Positions 34,965-43,074 of a stretch of 64,000 nt of DNA are shown piece after piece. The stretch lies in contig CAYOEJ010000003.1 of the NCBI GenBank assembly GCA_964403015.1, positions 1 to 64,000 on the forward strand, given 5' to 3'. The notes beneath the pieces are model-generated. The model was given only the letters and a program-made list of their open reading frames with translations. It ran no database searches and was not told where the DNA came from. A program made the position numbers and the translations under genes. The DNA comes from CAYOEJ01 sp964403015 (lineage in GTDB: Bacteria > Actinomycetota > Actinomycetes > Actinomycetales > Actinomycetaceae). Within the stretch, counting starts at the first letter, position 1, and each line of letters begins with the position of its first letter.

Positions 34965-35963
34965 ATGGCACATCCCCATCAATACAAGCACTCGCACACA
35001 GGCCGATCTAGGCTTGTGGCCGCGATCGCCGTCGCCTCCTTTGGGCTTTCGGGGTGCGCTGGTCTGGGCGAGCGAATCTCGGACTCTGACGGGCGCATGG
35101 ATATCGCAGTGGTCGCCAAGGGATATGCGAGCCCGTTCTGGGCAACTGTGAAGGCGGGCGCCCTCGATGCCGGTCGAGATCTCGACATTGACGTCACGTT
35201 CAATGGGCCAGATACCGAATCCGACGTGGTTCGCCAGGTCGATCAGCTCAACCTCGCTCACGTGCAGCATCCGGACGCGCTGGTGTTTGCGGCGCTGGAT
35301 TCGTCGGCGTCCGTCATTGCGCTGGGACAGTTTGAGGACTCGAATATCCCCGTTGTTGCTTTCGATTCGGGTGTGCCCGGTTCGGATATCCCGGTGACGA
35401 CCGTTGCTACCGACAACAGGGGGGCGGCTGCCGAAGCCGCCAAGAACATGATCGAACTGACCGGCGGGACTGGCCAGATCGCCATACTTTGCCACTCTTC
35501 GACGTCCGTGACCGGCACCGATCGCCGGGATGGCTTTGTCGAGTACCTCGAAGAGCACGCACCCGATCTCGAAATTGTGGATATCCAGTACAACGACTCC
35601 GACCAGGCGAAGGCCGAACAGCAGGCATCCGCGATTATTCAGGCTTACCCGGGCTTGGTTGGTGTTTTTGCTACCGACGACGACGGTGCCGTTGCCGCCG
35701 CACAAACCGCACGTCGCGCTGGGGCTGATGGAGTTCAGGTGATCGGCTTTGACTCGGGCGCGGTGCAGATCGACCTCATCGAACAGGGGTGGATCGCAGG
35801 TTCCGTTACGCAAAACCCTTATCAAATGGGTTACATCGCCGTTGAGCAGGCTCGCGCCGCCGCGCTCGGCGAGGAGATCGAGCCGGTCATCGATTCGGGG
35901 TTCTACTGGTACGACGCCAACAACATGAGTGACGAGGACATCCAGCTGGCACTCTACGACTAG
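34965..35963 (+). CDS. Sugar-binding lipoprotein (periplasmic-binding-protein family 4)
   Basis: 332 residues from ATG 34965, one base after the permease stop. A lipoprotein signal ends in the lipobox LSGC. The mature protein has the ribose-binding-protein pattern: IAVVAKGYASPFWATVKAGA, then DALVFAALDSSA, VVAFDSGVPG and GVFATDDDGAVAAAQTARRAG. It supplies the RbsAC-type importer. The operon ends at a strong terminator 70 bases later. Confidence 0.9.
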   Translation: MAHPHQYKHSHTGRSRLVAAIAVASFGLSGCAGLGERISDSDGRMDIAVVAKGYASPFWATVKAGALDAGRDLDIDVTFNGPDTESDVVRQVDQLNLAHVQHPDALVFAALDSSASVIALGQFEDSNIPVVAFDSGVPGSDIPVTTVATDNRGAAAEAAKNMIELTGGTGQIAILCHSSTSVTGTDRRDGFVEYLEEHAPDLEIVDIQYNDSDQAKAEQQASAIIQAYPGLVGVFATDDDGAVAAAQTARRAGADGVQVIGFDSGAVQIDLIEQGWIAGSVTQNPYQMGYIAVEQARAAALGEEIEPVIDSGFYWYDANNMSDEDIQLALYD

Positions 35964-36032
35964 GCCGGCGGTCAGTGCCTTGCGACGCTTGGGCGTTCCC
36001 ACGGTTGGCGTGATGGCAAGATGACAATAAGA

Positions 36033-36067
36033 GAAAGGTGCGGGCCGTAGACCCGCACCTTTCTTTT
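36033..36067 (+). terminator. Rho-independent terminator of the sugar operon
   Basis: GAAAGGTGCGGG (36033-36044) pairs perfectly with CCCGCACCTTTC (36052-36063) over a 7-base loop and is followed by TTTT. On the other strand it also suits the leftward TRAP-permease remnant, so it may be bidirectional. Confidence 0.88.
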
Positions 36068-36103
36068 ATGTGATTTTCAGAATTCGATATTCCGAATCCA
36101 AAC

Positions 36104-36400
36104 CTAGAGAAGACCAGCCACCGTAGGCAACCATAGCGAGATGGCCGGAACGAATACCACGATCAACAGTGCTGCGATAATTCCGATAAGGAACGGCCAC
36201 AGCTTCGCGATAACCGGCTCTATTCGGAGTCCCGCCACCTTCGCACCAACGAAGAGGACGTTTCCGACCGGCGGTGTAATCACGCCGACCGAGAGGTTCA
36301 TAACCACCATGGCGCCGAAGTGCACCGGATCCACACCGAGCTCGGTCACAATCGGAAGGAAGATTGGAACAAAGATGAGGATGGCCAGGGTCGGGTCCAT
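36104..36400 (-). pseudogene. TRAP transporter large permease (DctM), C-terminal fragment
   Basis: About 99 codons of the DctM C-terminus: MDPTLAILIFVPIFLPIV, then LSVGVITPPVGNVLFVGAKV, conserved in the TRAP large subunit (normally about 430 residues), with three hydrophobic segments and a normal stop. Homology ends abruptly at about 36400; beyond that the frame merely reads the opposite strand of uxaC. About three quarters of the gene plus the expected DctQ and DctP partners are missing. TRAP systems often import hexuronates, fitting the adjoining uxaC remnant. A real deletion or a misassembly could explain it. Confidence 0.82.
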
Positions 36401-37441
36401 GCGTCGGCAGAGACCGCGGACGAGATTTACGATCAGATCCTCGAACTCATCCAGCAAGATGATTACAAGCCGCGCGCGCTCTACAAGCGCTTCAACATGA
36501 AGTTCTTGGCCACCACGGACGATCCGTGTGACGACCTGCGCCACCACAAGAAGATCAAGGACAATCTGGATTTCGACGGCATTGTTGTTCCCACCTTCCG
36601 TCCGGATAAGTACCTCGAGCAGGCCCGCGAGGACTGGACTGACCTCATGGGTGCGCTATCAGAGGCTTCCGGGGTAGATACGACGACGTTTGGCGGATTC
36701 ATCAGTGCGATGGAGAACCGACGCGCTTACTTCAAGGAAAATGGCGCGATTTCTTCGGATCACTCCCATCGCGACGCCGGAACCGCTCGCCTTTCGGACA
36801 AGGACGCTGAGCGCATCTACCAAGAGGCTCTCGCGGGTCGGGTTTCGAAGAACGACGCCGATGCGTTGCGTCGCACCTTCATGTACGAGCAGGTCCGCAT
36901 GGCTTCCGAAGATGGTCTCACCCTGACCATGCACCCGGCTGTTTGGCGCAACCACCACACGCCGACCTTTGAAAAGTATGGCGCCGACGTTGGCTGTGAT
37001 ATCCCGTTGAAGGTCGAGTTTGCCGACGCGCTTCAGCCCGCACTTTCAGACTTTGGGCACTCGCCGAACCTGCACCTCATTCCATTCACGATGGATGAGA
37101 CCGTGTACTCGCGTGAACTCGCACCGCTGGCTGGCTTCTATGAGTCTGTGTACATCGGTGTCCCCTGGTGGTTTACCGATGCTCCGGAGGCGATGGCTCG
37201 CTTCCGCGGTGCTGTTACGGAGACGGCGGGATTCACCCGTGCCTCGGGCTTCATCGACGACACCCGCGCGTACTGCTCGATCCCAGTTCGTCATGATGTT
37301 TCGCGTCGAATTGATGCCGGCTACGTTGCCAAGCTCGTGGCCGAACACCGCCTGGACATGGATGAGGCCAAGGAAGCCATCGTTGAACTCGTGGCTAATA
37401 ATCCGCGCAGGGCATTCAAGTTGGATGAGCTTCTAGGTTAG
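36401..37441 (+). pseudogene. uxaC: Glucuronate isomerase (UxaC), 5'-truncated
   Basis: 346 codons of uronate isomerase from ASAETADEIYDQI to the normal C-terminus (RRAFKLDELLG). Conserved blocks: LATTDDPCDDLRHH, VVPTFRPD and TDDTRAYCSIPVRHD-like FIDDTRAYCSIPVRHD near the end. The family is about 465 residues, so roughly 120 N-terminal residues, including the HxH metal-binding start of the barrel, are absent: homology begins exactly at the junction with the dctM fragment and there is no ribosome site. The enzyme converts D-glucuronate to D-fructuronate. As read here the gene would be inactive. Confidence 0.88.
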
Positions 37442-37447
37442 GTTTGA

Positions 37448-37488
37448 CCCTAAGGTCTGAACCCTAAGGTCTGACCCCTAGGGTCTGC
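37448..37488. repeat. 14-base tandem repeat after uxaC
   Basis: CCCTAAGGTCTGAA (37448), CCCTAAGGTCTGAC (37462) and CCCTAGGGTCTGC (37476), directly after the uxaC stop. The TCTAGGTTAG at the gene end may be the seed of the array. Confidence 0.7.
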
Positions 37489-37505
37489 GGCCAGACGGCT
37501 GACGC

Positions 37506-37542
37506 AAAGGACGGGCCGAGTGAGAAACTCGGCCCGTCCTTT
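37506..37542. terminator. Strong bidirectional terminator between uxaC and gnd
   Basis: A perfect 16-base stem, AAAGGACGGGCCGAGT (37506-37521) with ACTCGGCCCGTCCTTT (37527-37542), loop GAGAA. A-run on one side and T-run on the other allow it to stop both the rightward uxaC remnant and the leftward gnd transcript. Confidence 0.88.
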
Positions 37543-37636
37543 GTGTTCTTGCCTAGGTCTTATAGACTTCCGCGGGAATCCCAGAACAGCCGGGAATCCT
37601 AGGAGACCTAAGACATTCGAGAACCTGGCGTTTGAA

Positions 37637-39091
37637 TCACCACTGCTCTTCGGAACGGTCTCCACTCCACAGGGTGTGGAATGCGCCTTCGCGGTCGATA
37701 CGGCCATAGGTGTGTGCGCCGAAGAAGTCGCGCTGACCCTGGATCAGAGCAGCGGATGAGCGCTCCGCACGCAGACCGTCGTAGTAGGACAGCGACGACG
37801 CGAATGCCGGAACCGGGATGCCGGTCTTTGCGGCGTAGATTGCCACGCGGCGCCAGGATTCGACGGCCTTCGAAATTTCCGCGGCGAAGAATTCGTCAGC
37901 GAGAAGAAGTGGAAGATCGGGCTGCTTCTCGTAGGCGGCCGTGATGTGGTTCAGGAACTGCGCACGAATGATGCACCCTCCGCGCCAGATCCGAGCCATT
38001 GCACCCAGGTCGATGTTCCAATCGTATTCCTCAGAACCTGCGTGGATCAGCTCAAAGCCCTGCGAGTAGGCAACCATCTTCGAGGCGTACAGCGCTAGGC
38101 GGATGTCTTCAATAAATGCGTCGCGGTCTGCAACCTCTTCGATTTGCGCGTGTGCTTGGAGCACCTCGCGGGCGGCTGCTCGCTGATTGACCGAGCCGGA
38201 AAGTGAGCGTGCAAATGTTGCCTCGGCAATACCTGTGACCGGAACACCGAGAGCGGCCGCGTTTTGCACGGTCCAAGCGCCGGTGCCCTTCTGGGCAGCC
38301 TGATCAAGAACGATGTCGACGAAGTCCTTGCCGGTTACGGCATCCTTCTGCTTGAGAACCTCAGCGGTGATCTCAATCAGGTAGGACTCGAGATCGCCCT
38401 TGTTCCACTCTTCGAAGACCTCGCCAATTTCAGCGGCGGTCATTCCAAGTGCTTGGCGCATGAGGTCGTACGCCTCTGCGATGAGCTGCATGTCCGCGTA
38501 CTCGATGCCGTTGTGAACCATCTTTACGAAGTGGCCAGCACCATCCGGTCCCACGTAGGTGCAGCATGGTGTGCCGTCCACCTGTGCGGAAATCTTCTCA
38601 AACATGGGACCTAGGCGGTCATAGGATTCCTTGGAGCCGCCGGGCATGATCGACGGGCCCTTAAGCGCGCCTTCCTCACCGCCGGACACACCGGAACCAA
38701 CGAAGTGAAGACCCCGTGCAGCCAACTCGGCCTCCCGGCGTCGGGTGTCCGTGTAAAGTGCGTTGCCGCAGTCAACGATGATGTCGCCCTCATCCATGAG
38801 GTTTGCGAGATCGTCGATGACGGCGTCGGTGGCCTTACCGGCTTTGACCATGATGATGGCAACGCGTGGCTTGGACAGCGAAGCGACGAAATCTTCCATC
38901 GACTCAGCCGGGTGGAACTCGCCTTCTGTGCCATGCTCTGTAATAACGCGCTCAGTCTTTTCCGAGCTTCGGTTGTGAATGGCGACCTTGAAACCATTGC
39001 GAGCGAGATTACGGGCGAGGTTCGAACCCATGACTGCCATGCCGGTGACGCCAATATCGGCTACGCTTACTTCGGGCTTAGGGATTGACAT
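37637..39091 (-). CDS. gnd: 6-phosphogluconate dehydrogenase, NADP-dependent, decarboxylating
   Basis: 484 residues from ATG 39091, which has GGAG 5 bases ahead (the GTG 6 bases earlier is less likely). N-terminal Rossmann motif GVTGMAVMGSNLARNLARNG, the substrate-binding VSGGEEGALKGPSIMPGG and GAGHFVKMVHNGIEYADMQL (catalytic Lys and Asn), and the C-terminal tail block FFGAHTYGRID. Oxidises 6-phosphogluconate to ribulose 5-phosphate. Its place between sugar-acid genes suits a role in gluconate/hexuronate use, although the gene is also a housekeeping one. Confidence 0.95.
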   Translation of the reverse strand: MSIPKPEVSVADIGVTGMAVMGSNLARNLARNGFKVAIHNRSSEKTERVITEHGTEGEFHPAESMEDFVASLSKPRVAIIMVKAGKATDAVIDDLANLMDEGDIIVDCGNALYTDTRRREAELAARGLHFVGSGVSGGEEGALKGPSIMPGGSKESYDRLGPMFEKISAQVDGTPCCTYVGPDGAGHFVKMVHNGIEYADMQLIAEAYDLMRQALGMTAAEIGEVFEEWNKGDLESYLIEITAEVLKQKDAVTGKDFVDIVLDQAAQKGTGAWTVQNAAALGVPVTGIAEATFARSLSGSVNQRAAAREVLQAHAQIEEVADRDAFIEDIRLALYASKMVAYSQGFELIHAGSEEYDWNIDLGAMARIWRGGCIIRAQFLNHITAAYEKQPDLPLLLADEFFAAEISKAVESWRRVAIYAAKTGIPVPAFASSLSYYDGLRAERSSAALIQGQRDFFGAHTYGRIDREGAFHTLWSGDRSEEQW

Positions 39092-39223
39092 AAGCACTCC
39101 TTCATCATTGAAATTCTCTGCTGCGAGGTGCAGCTACACTCTCGAATTTACCGGAATTAGTAAGGTGCCGTGCCGAAAGGTAATCGGTTGCCAAAAGGTG
39201 GACGGTCTCATAATTGCGTCGAA

Positions 39224-39277
39224 TCGCTGGAACAGACCCGATTTGCAGGTGGAGATCCGGTTCGCTGGAACAGACCC
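39224..39277. repeat. Direct repeat in the gnd-larC divergent spacer
   Basis: TCGCTGGAACAGACCC occurs at 39224-39239 and 39262-39277, 38 bases apart, with GATTTGCAGGTGGAGATCCG between; the second copy ends 15 bases before the larC ATG. It could be a paired regulator site or another slippage product. Confidence 0.6.
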
Positions 39278-39291
39278 CATAGCATGAAGCC

Positions 39292-40677
39292 ATGTGGATT
39301 GATGCAACGGCCGGAGTAGCTGGAGACATGTTGTTGGGCGCCCTCGTTGACGCGGGCGCAGATCTTGAGGAAATCCAGCGGGTTGTAGACTCGCTCATTC
39401 CTGATTCCGTTGAGCTAACTCAAGAAACGGTAGATCGCTGTGGGCAGCGCGGCATTAAAGTCCACGTCAACATGCTGGTTGACAATCCGCCACACCGCAC
39501 GTGGACCTCAATTCGGCAGATGCTCACCGAGGCAAACATCCCGGAACAGACACGAACTGATGCCCTTGGCGTCTTCAAGCTGATCGCCGAGGCAGAAGGC
39601 AAAGTGCACGGCGTTGATCCTGAGACCATCCATTTCCACGAGGTTGGCGCGCCGGATTCAATCGCGGACATCGTCGGTGTGTGCGAAGGCATCCGTCAGC
39701 TTGGCGTGACATCCGTGAGCGCCTCACCGATCGCCTTCGGGACAGGACGTATCCGGGCGGCGCACGGCGATATCCCCGTGCCGGCTCCAGCAGTCGCTGA
39801 ATTGGCTATTGGCTGGCCGACGCTGTCGGGCGAGATTCTGCCGGGGGTCCCACACACCCACGACGACGGGCACGGGCGCGATCACAGTCATTCGCACGAC
39901 GACGGGCATACGCATGTGCACAGTCACGACCGTTCGCACGATCACGACTGTTCGCACGATCACGACCACGGTCCCACCCACGGCTACTCCCATACTCGCG
40001 ACAACGGTGGTAAACCAGGCGGAGAGTTGGCGACGCCCACGGGCGTTGCGCTCATTCGTTACTTTGCATCTGAGGTGGGTACCATGCCCGCAATGACGAT
40101 TACAAAGGTGGGCATTGGTGCAGGAAGCAAGGATACGCCCGGACGCCCGAACGTCGTGCGCGTGTTCTTGTCCTACGCCGACGCCGACGTCAAAGCGAGC
40201 GACAAGACTGACGCCACCGACGATTTTGAAGTGGCCGGAGGTGTCGCTGAGCTAAGTGTTCTCGAAGCGAACGTGGAGGATCTAGACCCGCGCCTGTGGC
40301 CGGGCATTATCGACGGTCTCCTCGAGACCGGCGCTCGCGATGCATGGCTCAGGCTGATCATCATAAAGAAGGGGCGCCCGGCTTTCACTCTCTCTGTTCT
40401 TACTGCCCGCGAGGCAATTGAAGATCTTCGGGCCGCGGTGTTTGATCTAACGTCCACCATCGGGGTTCGCTCCTACACCGTGGAACGGGTTGCACTTGAG
40501 CGGCGCTGGGAAACGGTGGACGTAGACGGGGAACACGTGAGGGTTAAGATCGCTAGTCGAAACGGCCACGACATCAATGTTCAGCCCGAGTTCGAGGATG
40601 TGAAAGCAGCGGCTAGGAAGCTTGGGAAACCAGAGGCCGAGGTTCTTAGTGCGGCGCGCACTCGAACTGTCTCGTGA
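39292..40677 (+). CDS. larC: Nickel-pincer cofactor biosynthesis protein LarC with His-rich insert
   Basis: 461 residues. The N-terminus [21 protein letters not shown] and [16 protein letters not shown] (about 114-129) are the LarC hallmarks; LarC inserts nickel into the pincer cofactor of lactate racemase and relatives. In Lactobacillus the protein is made as LarC1/LarC2 by frameshifting; here it is one uninterrupted frame. Residues 188-235 form an insert with about 17 histidines alternating with Asp/Ser, likely a nickel store or chaperone segment. Only a 5'-truncated larB lies nearby, in convergent orientation; larA and larE are not in the window. Confidence 0.9.
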   Translation: MWIDATAGVAGDMLLGALVDAGADLEEIQRVVDSLIPDSVELTQETVDRCGQRGIKVHVNMLVDNPPHRTWTSIRQMLTEANIPEQTRTDALGVFKLIAEAEGKVHGVDPETIHFHEVGAPDSIADIVGVCEGIRQLGVTSVSASPIAFGTGRIRAAHGDIPVPAPAVAELAIGWPTLSGEILPGVPHTHDDGHGRDHSHSHDDGHTHVHSHDRSHDHDCSHDHDHGPTHGYSHTRDNGGKPGGELATPTGVALIRYFASEVGTMPAMTITKVGIGAGSKDTPGRPNVVRVFLSYADADVKASDKTDATDDFEVAGGVAELSVLEANVEDLDPRLWPGIIDGLLETGARDAWLRLIIIKKGRPAFTLSVLTAREAIEDLRAAVFDLTSTIGVRSYTVERVALERRWETVDVDGEHVRVKIASRNGHDINVQPEFEDVKAAARKLGKPEAEVLSAARTRTVS

Positions 40678-40727
40678 AAACTATTCGGGCCGAAATCTGT
40701 TCCTCAGTCGTCGGCCGTAGTCTGCAT

Positions 40728-41205
40728 TTAGCTGTTGACGCCAGCAATCTGCGCCGCGAGATGTCCGGCTCCATAGCCGTTATCGATGTTGACCACACCC
40801 ACTCCTGGCGCGCAGGAATTGAGCATGGTGAGTAGGGGCGCAATTCGACCGGCTCCAGCTCCATAACCGACGGACGTGGGTACGGCGATCACGGGCGCAG
40901 ATGCCAGACCCGCAACGACGCCTGGCAGTGCTCCATCCATCCCCGCAACCACCACGATCACGCCCGCGCTCTGAATGGCATCTTCGTGTTCAAGGAGTCG
41001 GTGAATACCTGCCACACCCACGTCGACGAGAAGTGAGGTACTCCGGCCCAAGTATCGAGCCGTTAGCTCGGCCTCGTGAGCCACCTGTAAATCAGATGTA
41101 CCCGCGCAGATGACGAGAACTGATGCTCCCGACGGCGGGGGCGGTTCCGCCGGGTATGCAATAAGACCGGCTTCACGGTCATGGAACGCGAGTTTCCCAA
41201 TGGGC
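40728..41205 (-). pseudogene. larB: LarB (nicotinate adenine dinucleotide carboxylase), 5'-truncated
   Basis: About 159 codons of LarB, related to AIR carboxylase Pur[21 protein letters not shown], then [39 protein letters not shown] and [13 protein letters not shown] up to a normal stop. Full LarB is about 220-250 residues; the N-terminal third ends at the junction near 41205, where the sequence changes into the opposite-strand uxuB fragment. LarB carboxylates and hydrolyses NaAD in the first step of pincer synthesis. With its start missing it should not be expressed as read. Confidence 0.82.
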
Positions 41206-41206
41206 G

Positions 41207-41803
41207 CCCGCGTGGGACGACGCCGGAGCGAAGTTTGTCGACGACGTCGAACCGCACGAGCAGCGCAAGCTTTGGATGCTTAATGGTTCACACTCGTTGA
41301 TGGCATATGCCGCAACGATTGTTGGGAAGGAAACTGTTCACGACGCGATTACGGATGAGACAGTTCGTGGCTGGGTCAACGAATGGTGGGATATTGCGGC
41401 GAAGCACCTCCCGCTGCCCGCAGACGAAGTCGAGGAGTACCGCCCGGCTCTTACCGCTCGCTTTGAAAATCCGCAGATCAAGCACCTTCTCAAGCAGATC
41501 GCCATGGACGGTTCGCAGAAGATTCCTGTGCGCATTTTTCCTGCGCTTCGTAAGGAGCGTGAAGAGGGCGCACTTCCGGCCGGCCCGATCCAGGCTATCG
41601 CGGCATGGATCTTGCACCTGCGCGGACTGGGTGCTCCTGTGGGCGATGTTCATGGTGATGAGATGCAGAAGCTGGCGGAAGGACCACTCGACGCTGCCAT
41701 TGTGAATGTGCTCGGTGCTGTGGCAGAGGATCTGCGCGGCGACACCGAGCTTGTGGCCGAGATCGAGAAGTACGCGCGGGAGTTGGAAGAACTAGCGAAG
41801 TAG
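41207..41803 (+). pseudogene. uxuB: Fructuronate reductase/mannitol dehydrogenase, C-terminal fragment
   Basis: About 198 codons of the mannitol-dehydrogenase C-terminal domain, starting [17 protein letters not shown] and continuing [16 protein letters not shown], the motif with the catalytic-region NGSH. The family has about 450-490 residues, so the whole NAD-binding half is missing. The variant 'RKLWMLNG' is typical of UxuB-like fructuronate reductases, consistent with the uxaC remnant 4 kb away. Homology begins at the same point where larB on the other strand stops, and no start signal is present. A 100-N gap follows 54 bases after its stop. Confidence 0.8.
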
Positions 41804-41856
41804 GTGCAGGTGAACTGGGCTCTCGATTGCGTGGCCCAAAGATTGATCAGCCCAAA

Positions 41857-41956
41857 NNNNNNNNNNNNNNNNNNNNNNNNNNNNNNNNNNNNNNNNNNNN
41901 NNNNNNNNNNNNNNNNNNNNNNNNNNNNNNNNNNNNNNNNNNNNNNNNNNNNNNNN
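41857..41956. other. Assembly gap (100 N)
   Basis: A run of exactly 100 N, the usual placeholder for unknown length, between the uxuB fragment and the L-idonate dehydrogenase gene. No overlap between its flanks is visible. Confidence 0.95.
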
Positions 41957-41979
41957 CTACTGCCTGCGCCGCGATCCAG

Positions 41980-42993
41980 CTACTCCTCAGTCCACAACGA
42001 GACCAACACCTTGCCGGACTCTTCGGAATTCTTCGCGGTAGTGAACGCTTCGAGCGCGTTGTCGGCGCTGATGGTGTGAGTGATTACCACGTCGGCGATC
42101 TCGGGATGCTTTTGGAGAATGTCGATGGCGTCGTTGATCTCGTTGTTGAAACGGAAGCAGCCCCGCACCTGAACTTCCTTTGAGATTGCGGATGCCAGCG
42201 CGATGGGATGCGGACCCGCAGCCATCATGCCGATTTGCGCGTGAATGCCGCCGCGCTCGATCGCCTCGAAGGCTGAGTTGATCGCCGGTGCTACGCCGGA
42301 ACACTCGAGAACCACATCGAAGTAGTTGGCCGGAAGATCTTCTTGGTCTGTGCGAACAGTGCGCGCCACGCCGAGCTTCTTTGCGCGCTCGAGCGGACCG
42401 TCCAAAACGTCGGTTGCCCAAACTTCGCTTGCGCCCATGGCGAGTGCGGCAGCGGCAGCAAGAAGACCGATGGGCCCGCAGCCGGTGACGAGAACCTTCT
42501 TGTCCTCGACACCTCCAGCGATATTGATTCCGTGAATGCCGACGCCGAGCGGTTCGGCCAGTGCAGCGACGTCCAGCTCCATCTCCTCAGGGATAATTCG
42601 CACCATGAAGTCTTCTACAAGGAGGTACTCGGACATGCCGCCCTGGGTGTGCGGCCAGGTGGATGCGGAACCGAGGTAGCTGCCGTTGGGCCACAGGTGA
42701 CGGCCGTACTTGTCCGAGGGATCTCCAAAGCGCGCTGGATGCACCGTGACCTTGGTACCAGGCTCGAGGCGACCCGACGGATCGAGCTCGACTGTTCCGG
42801 AGACTTCGTGACCGGGAATCAAAGGCTCTCTCACCACGAACGCGCCGTTCGCACCCTCGAAGTAGTAGTGAAGGTCCGAGCCGCAAATTCCGGAATAGGC
42901 CATGCGCAAGAGAACTTGCCCTTCACCGGGTTCGGGGCGATCGACGTCGTCGACCCTGATGTCGTCTTTGCCGTGAATGTAAAGCGCCTTCAT
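41980..42993 (-). CDS. L-idonate 5-dehydrogenase-like zinc alcohol dehydrogenase
   Basis: 337 residues, medium-chain dehydrogenase. SGICGSDLHYYFEGANGAF (catalytic zinc Cys), GHEVSGTV (His-Glu) and the Rossmann VTGCGPIGLLAAAAALAMGA are in place; the structural-zinc cysteines are lacking. The HYY-x-EGANGAF block is characteristic of IdnD-type enzymes, which oxidise L-idonate to 5-ketogluconate. It lies downstream of a GntP-type permease in the same direction, supporting a sugar-acid substrate. AGAAGGAGA stands 7 bases before the ATG. Possible alternative: another polyol dehydrogenase. Confidence 0.82.
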   Translation of the reverse strand: MKALYIHGKDDIRVDDVDRPEPGEGQVLLRMAYSGICGSDLHYYFEGANGAFVVREPLIPGHEVSGTVELDPSGRLEPGTKVTVHPARFGDPSDKYGRHLWPNGSYLGSASTWPHTQGGMSEYLLVEDFMVRIIPEEMELDVAALAEPLGVGIHGINIAGGVEDKKVLVTGCGPIGLLAAAAALAMGASEVWATDVLDGPLERAKKLGVARTVRTDQEDLPANYFDVVLECSGVAPAINSAFEAIERGGIHAQIGMMAAGPHPIALASAISKEVQVRGCFRFNNEINDAIDILQKHPEIADVVITHTISADNALEAFTTAKNSEESGKVLVSLWTEE

Positions 42994-43016
42994 TGAAATC
43001 TCCTTCTAAATATAAA

Positions 43017-43051
43017 GACGTGGGGTGGGGCTGAACGCGCCACCCCACGTC
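43017..43051 (-). terminator. Attenuating hairpin between gntP-like and idonate dehydrogenase genes
   Basis: Perfect 12-base arms GACGTGGGGTGG (43017-43028) and CCACCCCACGTC (43040-43051); on the minus strand it is followed by TTTATATTT and then the dehydrogenase ribosome site. It should partly terminate the permease transcript and so set a lower level of the downstream gene, or protect the upstream mRNA. Confidence 0.8.
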
Positions 43052-43074
43052 AGGCTGTCGGACTGGGAGGGTAG

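Noticed and set aside
34836..36002. 388-codon minus-strand open frame opposite the sugar-binding protein
   Set aside because: Shadow of a recognised lipoprotein gene; composition rich in Arg/His/Gly without domains.
39001..39030. GGTTCGAACCC resembling a tRNA T-arm
   Set aside because: It lies in frame within gnd and no acceptor or anticodon stem can be built around it. No tRNA was found anywhere in the window.
36401..41205. Simple inversion of the segment between the two truncated-gene junctions
   Set aside because: Inverting it would only join dctM to larB and uxaC to uxuB, still truncated; sequence must be missing at both junctions.
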